Of a DNA stretch of 64,000 nucleotides, positions 49,956 to 60,589 are shown one piece after another. The translations under genes and the position numbers were made by a program. The number at the start of each line of letters is the position of its first letter. The first letter of the stretch is position 1. The stretch comes from Lentinula raphanica (lineage: Eukaryota > Basidiomycota > Agaricomycetes > Agaricales > Omphalotaceae). Where the stretch lies: positions 1,240,001-1,304,000 of the forward strand of contig JANVFP010000001.1 of the NCBI GenBank assembly GCA_027919835.1, given 5' to 3'. The notes below the pieces were generated by a model, which saw only the letters and a program-made list of their open reading frames with translations, was not told the origin of the DNA and did no database searches.

Positions 49956-51592
49956 CTATGTTGGACCTGTGCAGTTGAAGCCGATGGGGTCTAAGACGTT
50001 ACTGCACTTGATCTCCGCCGAACCCTCAGATTCAACATCGTCAAGCCCCAGGAGCGAAATTTCCGGGCAAGGGGCGTCGCCGCTGCATTGCATTGTAGCT
50101 AGGATGTCAGTCTGAATGTTACCCACTATCCCAGGTCCCCATGTGATGTTCGACAGCTGGAACAGTGATGTATCACAGCCTCCCGTAGCACCTTCAAAGG
50201 ATGTGCATTGTGTTATCAAGGCGACATTGTCGGTGACATTCTGGAGAGTGAAGTTTCTGAAAGCTGCTCTCCGAGTCGAGAAATCTTTAGTGTAAGTATA
50301 GAATTATGAGGAAACTGGCCTACTGATATTTGTGGCAAAGCCAAGCCCGCCCCCACCCCCTACGTTGATATTATCATCCGTTCTGAGAAATTATGAAAGA
50401 AAGGTACTAACCATTGGGCGGGAACCCTTGGGTGATACCAGTCCAAGTCTTGATATATCCAGCGTAACGGGAGCCAATCGCAAGCACTCCTTCGGCTGTA
50501 ACGTTCTCAATCATCTCGAACACTCCGTTATACTGGCCGATAGAACTGGTCAAGTTTGTTAGAGATTTCGCACTTCCTTGAACTTGAGGGCCTTACCCGA
50601 TAGAAACACCGAGCCCCCCATGGAAGACAGAATCTTGAATCAGTATATTGGTAGAGTTGGCTTTCAACGATATGCAATCGTCCCCGTTCACGACTGTCCA
50701 ATTTCTGAAGGTAATTCTGTTAGAGAAAAACGTGTCTACGCCATCCGTATTCCTCGCAGGAACCTAAACAAGATCAGGACTGTGAGTAGCAAGGTTCCCC
50801 ATAACTCGTATAAGGCGCACAGAATTATTCGACGTTGAATTGACATATATTCCCTCTAGCAGAATATCCTCCGAGTCCTTGATCGCCATGGTCCAAAACT
50901 GGGACTGTACGAGACGTATCCCGCTGAACACAGAGTCCGTGGAGTTGGCTATCAACAAGTTGATTGGCCTTCCGGGATAGTTCGATACGCCATCAGCCAG
51001 ATTGTACCTTTGAAACGATGATGCATCGATGATAGACAATTATCAACACAGTGGGTCTACAATCGTTACTAAGAGGAAGTTCACCCACCAAAGCTGACCA
51101 TTACCATCTAGGGTGCCGACACCGTGTCCCTCAAAGACTATGCGATCGCCTCCCAGCGCCCAAGCTGTGGTGGCATTTTGGTATCCCAAAGGCAAACCCG
51201 CACCGATCCAGTAAGTAAGATTTGTGCCCCACTACGATCACTGTTTGTTTGCATCGCGTTCGTACTGAACACCAAGTGTAGAAGGAACATACCAGCATCG
51301 TTCCTGTTAGATCAATCGTAACGTTCGACAAACCCGTTGTGTTCATCACTGATTCGATATGATACACAGGATCGTGTAGCAGTATGACGCTGTTGCTTCC
51401 GCACATTTGGAAGGCTTCCGTGATAGCAGGGGCATCGTCCGTCCCGTTCGTACTGGCACTGACCGTACATGTCAACCCTGCTCGTTGGATTCCACTTGTC
51501 GAAAGAGCAAGGGAATATCTAAAGAAGACTGTCAGCAAGCCAAAGAGCCTGAAGAGCGTACGTGTCATGAGCGAAAGAACTTTCAGTGCCAT
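49956..51592 (-). CDS. Glycoside hydrolase family 28 protein (exo-polygalacturonase-like)
   Basis: Secreted pectin-degrading enzyme. Starts at 51592 (MALKVLSLMTRTLFRLF; a second Met eight codons on is also possible) with a hydrophobic signal segment. About seven exons follow. GH28 landmarks: GHGVGTLDGNGQLW, PARNTDGVDTF and VNGDDCISLK carry the catalytic Asp residues; FHGGLGVSIGSIGQY holds the conserved His; RYAGYIKTWTG corresponds to the R-x-K substrate-binding motif in modified form. A cysteine-containing C-terminal segment (CSGDAPCPEISLL) ends at 49956. The SIGSIGQY form and modified R-I-K region resemble exo-acting or rhamnogalacturonan-type members more than endo-polygalacturonases. No frame breaks were found. 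A fragment of one exon is repeated at 57.7 kb. Confidence 0.9.
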
Positions 51593-52920
51593 ATGATGAC
51601 TCCTGCAAGCTATATGCATTGCAAGTTCGTAACACAAGGATAGGCCATCCTTCCACGAAACCATTAGACGGACCGCTGTGTAACTTGATCATGAGATTGT
51701 CCCAACACATTCTTCTTCAAGCACGGACCGCGTACGAACAACATAGAATTGGCCGCGGTCAGAGCATTGGCAGACGTTATATCGAAGCGTCACCATTGCG
51801 GTCAGATGGCCCCAACTTCACTTCTCTAAGCTTTAGACCCATGATCTCGTTGGTCTGGGTATCTAGCATAGTATTTGTCGAATAAAGCAGTATAATACTA
51901 CTACTAGTAGCCTCGGATGCTGGAAATGCATTCAGCGAGTGACGATTTAACTTGAAGTTAATGTCATCGACTGCGGTACCAGGCGGTATGTAGCAGCAAC
52001 CGAACGTGAGTTCGTAGGACACCCTCCGAATCTTCTGACAGACTCGTGGTATGTATGCGAAGTTCGAAAACCGATTGTGGATTGGCCTTGGCTTGGAGCA
52101 CAGTGGTATTTGAGAAAACTTGGGTCAATCTGTGCGCGCTTTATCGGCGTCTGCACTTACCATTGCTGAGATGGTCAAGGTAGATTTTTAACGAGAACGT
52201 TCTTGCTCATTTGATCACTCCAAGAAATCGACCGTACGGTAGTAGCAGCGTGCATCGGACATTCTACAAATCCAGTTCAGGGGGTATTAGCTGTGGAACG
52301 CAGTGGTGAACGAAGTCAGGCATTAGAGTTCAAAGGGATCGGTTGCAGAATGGCGAGGTGATTTGAATAGCATTCTGGGTCCCAGTAAAGGGATGAAGGT
52401 GAAAGATGAAGAGAAAGAATGTATCCGGCCCGGTACTTCCACATCTCCAACTCGCTCACATCGATGACCACCCAAGTTTCTTCTTTCCAACAATGTGCTC
52501 ACTGCCGGTGCTACGCCAAAGCCCACCATTCGGCATGAATATGACAAGAAATGATTTCGAATCTCATTGAACTTTTGACTGTCGGTTCAATAGTTCAACA
52601 TACACTCATCTGTTTTGGTGGTCCTTGTTATAATATTTCAGGCAAGTTGTACGGCGCAGAGTATGTTGAGATACTTCACAATGCCCGTGTTAAAGATGAT
52701 CTTACCTTGTCAACTCATTAGGAATGCATGATAACCTATCTCTGTCTGGCAACCTTGTGTCCGTATCAGGTTGAAGGTAGTCCGCAACGAAGATACATAT
52801 AATGTGACTGTCTCGTAGAATTGGTCGCGCGAATAAGCACTTGGTATCTTTGTGAGTGTCTTCAAGTTCCTCGCAATCTCTTCTTGTCTGACATTCGACA
52901 TATTGCAAGAGATTTTCAAC
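51593..52920. other. Intergenic region, mostly duplicated at 57.77-58.79 kb
   Basis: From about 51780 to 52920 the sequence matches 57770-58786, for example GGTATGTAGCAG/GTAGTATGTACCAG and GAATAGCATTCTGGG at 52367 and 58256. It holds the promoter of F-box copy 1 and the GH28 promoter. Minus-strand frames within it (52323-52547) are not preserved in the same frame in the other copy and are treated as non-coding. Confidence 0.5.
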
Positions 52921-54471
52921 ATGTCTTTGCAATATTACTCCAACGCCGACCAACACCAGCTTGAGGTATGTGTCACTCTCTGGCATGATGCTTATATCTC
53001 AGTTTGGACTCGCTTTTTTTGATTATCTTTCCAGGAGGATGATGGACGTTACACGTATTCTTCATGGATCGCCCAAATCTTTGACAACAATCTCCGTTAT
53101 CTCCAAAAGACTCTTTTAGGTTTCGACTCGGACGCCTCCATCTATTACCACATTGTTCCCTCTTCACTAGATCTTTTTCCGTGGTGGAAAGGATACGGAC
53201 AGCTGGCAGAGAGTATACCAGAGTCTCCGAATCAAAAACTTAGAAACCGTGTGTCTATTGAACACTTGCCTGTCGAGATCATGCAGGAAATATTCTCCTA
53301 TTTCATGCCTGACCGACATTGGAGGATCCATCGCGCACCTCCCCCTCAGCTTGTCCTTCTTCGTGTTTCTACCCGTTGGCGTACTATTGCTCTATCTTAT
53401 ACAAGGCTCTGGTCAACATTGATCCTCTCTTATCCCATCCGAAAACACATCCGAATGACCACATTATGGCTGGAACGCTCACGACAACATCCGTTGACTG
53501 TCTATATCCACGATCCGCGTGATGACTTGAATGCAGCTGCTGCTACGAATGTCGTGATCAAGCACCTTCTTCCTCACGCCCATCGTTGGAAAACTGCCAT
53601 CTTTGTTCTGCCACCTGGTTTCAAGTCCTTATTATCGGGTCTTTCTGGCCATCAATTTCCACTACTCGAGAAGCTCTGTATTGATGTGGTAGACAGCAAG
53701 AGATTGAGAGATATGGATGACTTGGAGCAAATGAAAGAGGTATTCTTCCATTCTTCTGCACCTTGTTTGCGGGAGATAACATGGAATGCATATCGCACTT
53801 CCCTACATATACCACAGTCAATCCCAGCTTCGACCCTCACACATCTTGCCGGAGGTTTCATGATCGATTCTACCTTTTTAAAAATGCTCTCAAAAATGAA
53901 CAATTTAGAAACACTCTGTTTACAGCACTGCACAATTGACAGTCAGAATCGTCCTCATCTTGATGTACCCGTGGTACTTTGTTGTTTGCATGACCTGGAC
54001 CTCCGTCTAGAATCAGAATCACTGTTCCTTCTGGACTCGATGCGCACACCTCATCTCACAGTTCTGTTGGTTGGGCAACCCTATTCAAAGGAAGGTCGAA
54101 AGATGCTATGTGATTTTCTCCAGAAGTCTCAATGCTCTTTGAAGGCATTTACTTACCTGGCCACCGAGTCCTACCAACACCGTTTGGACAAGACTTTCTG
54201 GGATGAGCTCCTGCTTTCCCCTGAGCTTGAATCTCTCACAGAGTTGAATGTCTTCGGTGACTATGGTGAATCCAACAGACTTTTATGGCTCCTGACGCAA
54301 ACAGATGGTGATCACTTTGTACTGCCTTCTCTCAATCGACTTTGGATTCAGTGTGACGGGAAATGCTCAAGTGACCTCTTGGTCTATATGTTGGAATGCC
54401 GAGCAATGGCCTTTCATCATCAGCAAAATCACCCTGTCTCTGGAGACTCCAGGGACACCCCCAAATTCTGA
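52921..54471 (+). CDS. F-box protein, copy 1, C-terminus altered by a MITE
   Basis: Exon 1 (52921-52965, MSLQYYSNADQ) is joined by a 69 bp intron to a long second exon. The F-box follows a 100-residue N-terminal region: VSIEHLPVEIMQEIFSYF, then LRVSTRWRTIALSYTRLW, the classic L-P-E-I-L-x-F-x-V-x-W pattern used to bind Skp1 in SCF ubiquitin ligases. The rest is a leucine-rich-repeat-like domain (LETLCLQHC, LHDLDLRLE, LTELNVFGD) for target binding. Relative to copy 2 (58787-60463) the reading frame enters an inserted repeat at 54418, adds about 17 unrelated residues and stops at 54471. The displaced native ending (SPLLSGQLL to PTWEK) survives at 54645-54840. The gene has thus lost its last 65 or so residues. 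Confidence 0.82.
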
Positions 54472-54640
54472 GCAACCTCAGAGTAATAAAAGTGCTTTAG
54501 AGTCTCTGGGCATCTCTGGGCATCTTTGAAGATCTCTGAGGGTGCCAAAATTTCTCTGAGAGAGCTGAAAGAGATAAAATCTCTCTAGGATTTGGGGGGT
54601 GTCCCTGGAGTCTCTAGAGACAGGTGTGATTTTCCTGATG
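54418..54640. mobile_element. 223 bp MITE-like element inserted in F-box copy 1
   Basis: About 50 bp imperfect terminal inverted repeats: the left end reads CATCAGCAAAATCA then CTCTGGAGACTCCAGGGAC; the right end, reverse-complemented, reads CATCAGGAAAATCA then CTCTAGAGACTCCAGGGAC. The paralogous gene at 60260 reads straight across the site (TTTCATCCGCCTGTC), defining the insertion precisely and leaving a 2-3 bp target duplication (AT or ATC). The interior has no coding capacity. The superfamily is undetermined. Confidence 0.85.
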
Positions 54641-54644
54641 ATCC

Positions 54645-54840
54645 ACCTGTCTCGCCTTTGTTATCGGGGCAGCTATTAGATCAGGACTATCAACTCTCAG
54701 GTAGCCACATTCCTGCCTCTCAATATTCACTCCGGTTTTATTTCAGGATTTACTCTGATCCTTTCGGTGACATTGCACACTGGTTTGGACGAAATTATAA
54801 CAAACCTCATTGGAAGTTCCTTCCGACTTGGGAGAAATAG
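54645..54840 (+). pseudogene. Displaced C-terminal part of F-box copy 1
   Basis: Encodes the ending PVSPLLSGQLLDQDY through PHWKFLPTWEK, matching the last 65 residues of copy 2 (PVSPLLSEQLLDRDY to WERstop). It is separated from the rest of the gene by the 223 bp element, so it is probably no longer translated unless the element is spliced out. Confidence 0.8.
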
Positions 54841-54941
54841 AACTGTTTCCTTGTACTTAAGTAAATATCCTGTCCTCTTTCCTGAGTACTAGTACATAGG
54901 ATCACTAGTATGTAGGATCAAGAACAATGGTAATCACTTTT

Positions 54942-55485
54942 CACTGCGGAGGGGCTCAGATATCCCCTGGGTAAAACTTGAGGTGAAAATCAGAGTAAAA
55001 TAAAAGTAATCGCACCTATTTCCTACTTCGGAAATGTAATAATATTGCTGGAGAGGAAACTATTGAATAGAATGGATAAAATAAACTGAAATAATCAGAA
55101 ATTTCAAAAACTTTGGTGCTTGAGAAAAGTCTACCACTTTTGTGAAAATCTTTTCTGCGATTAATTAATTTTTACGCCCGAGAAAGGAAATGGGCGATGA
55201 GTGCCACTAGGGATCTGAGCGCCCGCTCATCGCCCATTTCCTTTCTCGGGCGGAGAAATAAACTAACCTCGGACAGGATTTTAGTCAAATTGGTACTTTT
55301 TTCTCATGGGTCAAAGCATTCAAAAACCTCATTCAATTCAGTTCTTTTCATCCACTCTATTCTCAATTTTTGCTTTTCGAAGTAAAATTAGATTTTCAGG
55401 GGGGAAAAGAGGTGCAATTCCATTTATTTTGCTTATATTTTCACATTGAATTTTACCCAGGAGATATATCAGCCCCTCCGTAGTG
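54942..55485. mobile_element. 544 bp fold-back element with CACT(A/G) termini
   Basis: The outer 49 bp are inverted repeats: left CACTGCGGAGGGGCT through GGTGAAAAT, right (reverse complement) CACTACGGAGGGGCT through TGTGAAAAT. Inverted similarity continues inward (AATCGCACCTATTTCC versus AATTGCACCTCTTTTCC). The centre is a near-perfect hairpin at about 55173-55253 built on CGCCCGAGAAAGGAAATGGG. A TTT triplet flanks both ends, fitting a 3 bp target duplication. CACTA-like ends and a 3 bp duplication suggest a non-autonomous CACTA-type relative. No protein is encoded. Confidence 0.85.
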
Positions 55486-55499
55486 TTTGGGGCTTGATA

Positions 55500-55871
55500 T
55501 TATTATTTAATAAAACTTGGAACATTTTGCTCGGGCTTTTGGCTCACGTTGAAGGTCATCTACATCTATTTTCTTCCCTCAATCGACTATGTATCTCTGC
55601 CAAACGTAGCTCAGATACCTTCTTGGAGCTTCTTGGTCAATATGTTAGAGGGCCAAAAAGAAAAGTTTCGTTCACCTGCTGGGCCCCTGTTGTCCGAGCC
55701 GCTAGTATTAGATTAAGATTTTCACCTCTCCCCAATTGGTGTTGAATGGCTCCTTGTATCTGCATACTCACCTTGTCTCTATATCAAGGACTGGTGATTC
55801 CTATTATCTTGACCAATGCCAGTTTGTGAACCATCCTCATTGGATATTCCTTTCTACCTGCCAGGAGAGAT
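55500..55871 (+). pseudogene. F-box C-terminal relic (copy A)
   Basis: A degenerate plus-strand match to the end of the F-box genes, and more closely to the relic at 60.6-61.15 kb: GAAGGTCATCTACATCTA, TCAATCGACTATGTATCTCTG, GTTGTCCGAGCCGCTA and CCATCCTCATTGGAT. Translated pieces resemble LPSLDRLWI and SYYLDQ...NHPHWMF-type ends. Frames are broken. Confidence 0.65.
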
Positions 55872-55956
55872 AGTAGAATGTTGAATGCTGCCATATGTTC
55901 GAGTACATAGTACATATGATTTGCTACATCAGGTGCAGAAACAATAACAATTGCTG

Positions 55957-57366
55957 TTACATATGAATGATTTCCAAACCCTCCTGTATGACTTCAGGGG
56001 GAAGCCTAGCTAAGCAACCGGAGATAAAATGTGCACCAAATGTATCAGAAACCTTCAGAACACAAATATCAGGCCAATTGACATCAATATGAGCTGGTCC
56101 AATAGATTGGGGCACATATGATGTGAGTACCAGTTCTTCTACTGCCGGGAGATTTACAACGGAAGCAGAAAGGAAGTCATGAATATCCTCCTTACAATGA
56201 GTCAAGTGCAATGTTGCTAGCCTGCCAGCCCTGACCAGTGCAGCTGGCTCTGACAGCTCAAATGCACCAAACCCTTCTCCTGGCCTGTTAATGATCATGG
56301 TCTTGAGGTTCGGACAAGCCTCAAGAATGAATCGATAGTCTCTGGCAAGTATTTTGACCTCATCAAGTGAAATATAGGTCAAGCTGTCCAAGATAACTCT
56401 TTTGTCACAGAATGTCTCCTGATCAATGCTGCGAGATTCAAATTGGCTTTGGAAGGAAACACTCTCGAGGATGGGAATGAGGAAGAATATCTTGGCCTTT
56501 GCCAAATCAACAGCAAATTGATAAGACCTGGGACAAATCTTGGGCCATATTGCACCGAGAGTCTGCGTTGTCATAATGATCTGTTTTGGATTTAAAGTTT
56601 CTATCAGGAAGTTCTGAAAGTCATCGAAGTCTGGCACTTCAATGGCCCAATTACATCCTTTGGTGCCACCTTCAAGAAACTGGGGAGGAATGTGGTGCAG
56701 AGGTATGGAAAATGAGCTGTACCGCAATGCAAATTCATATACGTACATTGCATGATCTTCTTTGTAGGTAATCCTGAGCCGTGTTTCATAACCGTCGAAG
56801 AGAGCATTGACATCATCATTGCCACTGTTCTGGGTACTTGTGACCAGGAATTCAACAATCACTTGGCCAGTCCTGTTTGCCTTGGCTAGCCTTTCATCTA
56901 GTCCTTTTGCAAAGTTGTATTGATAATTGTCGAATCTGAGATGAGGAGTCTCTTCTAAGGAGAACTTGAGGTCCATCGCCCAACCAGGCCATGCAAGTTG
57001 AACAGTCCGAGAATCTAGAGACAAATATTGCCCTCGGACATAAAGCACAATATTTCTGAGTATGCTGGGCAGTCGTCCCCGGATGCAGCACCAATGAACG
57101 TTTGGGAGCTCGAGAGGCATCATCGGCATAGCGGATCCGGGTGCAAAGAGATAGACCAAGTAGCCAAAGGGAAACAAGAGCAATACCAGGCTGAGTTTTT
57201 GCATGGCAGTATTAGTAGCTCTGGCATGTAGAGGATGGTCACCGCTGCCACCCAGAAAGTCCCACATGATGGCGGTCATGCCAGCTATGAATAAGGCAAG
57301 ATCAATATTGTCGATGATATAGCAATAAGACGGCGCCAACAAATTGGTGAAGATGGAGTACAACAT
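55957..57366 (-). CDS. Orphan membrane protein with LRR-like C-terminus, copy A
   Basis: A single uninterrupted frame of 469 codons with no recognised family. The N-terminus holds two hydrophobic segments (about residues 18-35, IDLALFIAGMTAIMW, and 54-75, MQKLSLVLLLFPFGYLVYLF), so it is probably membrane-bound. The middle (residues 100-300) has no known domain but contains FALRYSSFSIPLHHIPPQF and a WAIEVPDFDDF segment. The last 170 residues have leucine-rich spacing (LTYISLDEVKILARDY, CPNLKTMIINRPGEGFGAF, LATLHLTHC, VEELVLTSYVP) like the C-terminal part of F-box/LRR proteins. The paralogue at 61233-62636 is colinear throughout, and both lie beside F-box genes transcribed in the opposite direction. 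Confidence 0.72.
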   Translation of the reverse strand: MLYSIFTNLLAPSYCYIIDNIDLALFIAGMTAIMWDFLGGSGDHPLHARATNTAMQKLSLVLLLFPFGYLVYLFAPGSAMPMMPLELPNVHWCCIRGRLPSILRNIVLYVRGQYLSLDSRTVQLAWPGWAMDLKFSLEETPHLRFDNYQYNFAKGLDERLAKANRTGQVIVEFLVTSTQNSGNDDVNALFDGYETRLRITYKEDHAMYVYEFALRYSSFSIPLHHIPPQFLEGGTKGCNWAIEVPDFDDFQNFLIETLNPKQIIMTTQTLGAIWPKICPRSYQFAVDLAKAKIFFLIPILESVSFQSQFESRSIDQETFCDKRVILDSLTYISLDEVKILARDYRFILEACPNLKTMIINRPGEGFGAFELSEPAALVRAGRLATLHLTHCKEDIHDFLSASVVNLPAVEELVLTSYVPQSIGPAHIDVNWPDICVLKVSDTFGAHFISGCLARLPPEVIQEGLEIIHM

Positions 57367-57689
57367 GATTTTCTAGAGTTCTGGATCGATTGCAATCAGA
57401 TAACTTGAAGACCATAGATTGAATGAAGTGGAAGCTGACCTCGAGTAGCCTTAGGTTGTAGAATACTGTGTGCTGAATCCTGAGTTCTGATATACGGACC
57501 AAGATTTTGCAGCTCTTTTAAGCCAAAACACTTGGTGACCACAACAAAGTAACCAATAGCATTACAAAACAACTGTTGCAAATCGAATGTTCTTGTCTTT
57601 TTTCGTTCACCAAAGTGGCACCTATCGCTTCTGCGGGTCCATATCATCTATGTTCAGGAGGCTGAGCTACTGTTCATTCAAGTTTTACC

Positions 57690-57755
57690 ACCCTGCGTAA
57701 CGGGTTCCCAGAGCAGGAACTTCAGCTGTAATGTTCTTAATCATCTCATTGCCTC
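57690..57755 (-). pseudogene. GH28 exon fragment
   Basis: GCGTAACGGG...TCAGCTGTAATGTTCTTAATCATCTC resembles 50460-50520, the exon of the GH28 gene encoding MIENVTAEGV-LAIGSRYAG. Only about 65 bp remain. It marks the left border of duplicated block B, implying that the copied block originally began inside the GH28 gene and later lost most of it. Confidence 0.55.
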
Positions 57756-58786
57756 ATATCATACTCTCGTTGGTCTTGGTATCCACCATAGTATTCGTCG
57801 AGTAATGCAGCACAATACCAGCCTCGGACGCTGGTATTGCATTCATCGGGTGACTATTTCACTTGAAGGTATTGTTGTCTATGGTACGAGGTAGTATGTA
57901 CCAGGGAATTGACGTATGTTCATAGGACACCCTCTGCGTCTTCTGACAGACTTGTGGTATGTATGCGAACACCAATTGTGGGTTCGACCTTAGCTTGGAG
58001 AACAGCGGTTCGCCGAGTAGAATCTGGGAAACTTGGGTAAATCTGAGCGCGCTTCAGTGGCATCTGGACTTACCATTGCTGAGACGGTCGAGGAAGAATT
58101 TGAATAGGTTCTTGCTCATTTGATTACTCCAAAAATTTGACCGTGGGGTGGCCATCGCACATACTACGAATTCAGTTCAGGGGGTTGAGGCAGTTGAGCG
58201 TTGTGGTGATTGAAGTTGGGCATCCGACGCAGTTGCAGGATGGCGAGGTGATTCGAATAGCATTCTGGGACCCAATGAAGGGATGATGAAGGTGAAAGAT
58301 GAAGAGAGAAAATGTATCCGGCCCGGTACTTCCACACCTTTCTCTCCGACTCGCTCACATCGACGACCACCCAACTTCTTTCCAACAATATACTCACTGC
58401 TACGCCAAAGCCCGCCATTCGGCACAGATTTGACAAGGAACGATTTCGAATCTCAGTGAAATTTTGACTGTCGGTTCGATAGTACAAGATTCACTCGTCT
58501 GTTTTGGACCTTGGTGGTCCTTGTTTCTTTTTTTGGGCAAGTTGTACACAATGCCCGTGTTAAAGATGATCTTACCTTGTCACCTCACTAGGAATCCATG
58601 ATGTTTGACAACTTACTACCTTGTGCCCGTATCAGGTTGAAGGTAGTCCGCAACGAAGATACATATAATGTGACTGTCTCGTAGAATTGGTCGCGCGAAT
58701 AAGCACTTGGTATCTTTGTGAGTGTCTTCAAGTTCCTCGCAATCTCTTCTTGTCTGACATTCGACATATTGCAAGAGATTTTCAAC
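57756..58786. other. Duplicated intergenic region before F-box copy 2
   Basis: Colinear with 51780-52920, including the sequence just before the start codon (CATTCGACATATTGCAAGAG in both). Contains the F-box copy 2 promoter. No separate gene. Confidence 0.5.
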
Positions 58787-60463
58787 ATGTCTTTGCAATA
58801 TTACTCCAACGCCGACCAACGCCAGCTTGAGGTATGTGTCACTCTCTGGCATGATGCTTATATCTCAGTTGTTCGACCATCTTTCCAGGAGGATGATGGA
58901 CGTTACAAGTATTCTTCCCGGATCGCCCAAATTTTCGACGACAATATCCGTTATCTCCAAAAGACTCTTTTAGGTTTCGACTCGGACGCCTCTTTCTATC
59001 ACCACCTTGTCCCCTCTTCACTAGATCTTCTTCCATGGTGGAAAGGACATGGTCAGCTAGTAGAGAATAAACCAGAGTCTCCACATCGAAAAGCAGGAGA
59101 GCGTGTGTCTATTGAACACTTGCCTGTCGAGATCATGCAAGAAATATTCTCCTATTTCATGCCTGATCGACACTGGAGGATCTATCGCGCACCTCCTCCT
59201 CAGCTTATCCTTCTTCAGGTTTCCACCCGTTGGCGTTCTATTGCTCTGTCTTATACAAGGCTCTGGTCAACATTCATGATCCATTATCCCATCCATGAAC
59301 ACATCCGAATGACCAAATTATGGCTAGAACATTCAGGACAGCATCCGTTGACCATCTATATCTACGATCCGCGTGACGACTCGAAATCAACTACAACTAG
59401 GAATGACATGATCAATCTCCTTCTCCCTCACGCCCATCGTTGGAAAACCGCCATTTTTGTCATACCAACAGGTTTCAAGTCCTTGTTATCGGCTCTTCCT
59501 TCCCTTCAATTTCCACTACTTGAGACGCTCTGTATTGATGTGGTCCATTACAAGAGAGTAGTAGACAGGGATGACGTGGAGCAAATGAAAGAGGTCTTCT
59601 TTCATTCTTCTGCACCTTGTCTGCGGGCGATAACGTGGAAAACGTATCGCACTTACCTACACATAACGCGGTCAATTCCAACTTCGACCCTCACACATCT
59701 TGCCGGAAGTTTCGTGATCGATTCTACCTTTTTCGAAATGCTGTCAACTATGAACAATCTAGAAACTCTCTGTCTGCACTATTGCAGAAGCGACAGTCTT
59801 AACCGTCCTCGCCTGGCAGCTCCTGTGGTACTTCATCGTTTGCATAGCCTCGACCTCCGTCTAGAACCAGAACTATTATTCCTTCTTGACTTGATGCGCG
59901 CGCCTGATCTCGCGGTTCTGTTGATTGGACAACCCTATTCACAGCAAGGTCGAAAGATGTTATGTGCTTTTCTCCAGAAGTCTGGCTGCTCTCTCAAGGC
60001 GCTCACCTACCTGGCTACCTTCTACCACCGATTGGACAATACCTTCTGGGACGAACTCCTACTATCGCCTGCGTTCAGATCTGTCACAGAGTTGAACATC
60101 CTTGGGGACGATGGCGACTTCGACACTGTTCTATGGATTCTTGCACAAACAGACGGTGATCATTTCGTACTGCCTTTTCTCAATCGACTTTGGATTCAGT
60201 GTGCCCACGGGAGATGTTCAAGTGACTGCTTGAGCGATATGTTGGAATGCCGAGCAACAGCCTTTCATCCGCCTGTCTCGCCTTTGTTATCGGAGCAGCT
60301 ATTAGATCGTGATTATCAAACCTCAGGTGGATACATTCCTGCCTCCCAATATTCGCTCCGCTTTTATTTCGGGCGCTATGATCCCATCGATGGCATTGCG
60401 TACTGGCTCGGAGAAAGTTACGATAAACCTCATTGGAAGATGTTCGAGACCTGGGAGAGATAG
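58787..60463 (+). CDS. F-box protein, copy 2 (intact)
   Basis: Starts at 58787 (MSLQYYSNADQRQLE), the same position as copy 1; a 57 bp GTATGT...CCAG intron (58832-58888) follows, although its length divisible by three leaves the frame open if unspliced. Residues of exon 2: an N-terminal helical region (LQKTLLGFDSDASF), the F-box (VSIEHLPVEIMQEIFSYF, LQVSTRWRSIALSYTRLW), LRR-like units (LETLCLHYC, LHSLDLRLE, VTELNILGD) and the conserved end YIPASQYSLRFYFGRYD to PHWKMFETWER. It probably acts as the substrate receptor of an SCF ubiquitin ligase. No insertion is present, making it the reference for the truncated copy 1. Confidence 0.87.
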   Translation: MSLQYYSNADQRQLEVCVTLWHDAYISVVRPSFQEDDGRYKYSSRIAQIFDDNIRYLQKTLLGFDSDASFYHHLVPSSLDLLPWWKGHGQLVENKPESPHRKAGERVSIEHLPVEIMQEIFSYFMPDRHWRIYRAPPPQLILLQVSTRWRSIALSYTRLWSTFMIHYPIHEHIRMTKLWLEHSGQHPLTIYIYDPRDDSKSTTTRNDMINLLLPHAHRWKTAIFVIPTGFKSLLSALPSLQFPLLETLCIDVVHYKRVVDRDDVEQMKEVFFHSSAPCLRAITWKTYRTYLHITRSIPTSTLTHLAGSFVIDSTFFEMLSTMNNLETLCLHYCRSDSLNRPRLAAPVVLHRLHSLDLRLEPELLFLLDLMRAPDLAVLLIGQPYSQQGRKMLCAFLQKSGCSLKALTYLATFYHRLDNTFWDELLLSPAFRSVTELNILGDDGDFDTVLWILAQTDGDHFVLPFLNRLWIQCAHGRCSSDCLSDMLECRATAFHPPVSPLLSEQLLDRDYQTSGGYIPASQYSLRFYFGRYDPIDGIAYWLGESYDKPHWKMFETWER

Positions 60464-60589
60464 AATTGTTGTAGTATGTAGTTGAGTAAGTGATCTTTCC
60501 TGAGTATTAGTGTGTCCGTTTTTCCAAGTAACAACCATAGCAATTGGGTACTCAATCAAAATTGGAGGTCCATAGTTCATACAGGGCTA

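Larger units (their letters stand above)
51780..57655. repeat. Tandem segmental duplication, block A
   Basis: Holds F-box copy 1, its relic and orphan membrane protein A in the same order and orientation as block B (57690-62950). Block A is longer mainly because of the two inserted elements. Confidence 0.8.

Noticed and set aside
52323..52547. Minus-strand frame in the F-box promoter, partly shared with 58177-58425
   Set aside because: The shared reading frame is explained by the segmental duplication and is shifted between copies, so there is no sign of coding selection.
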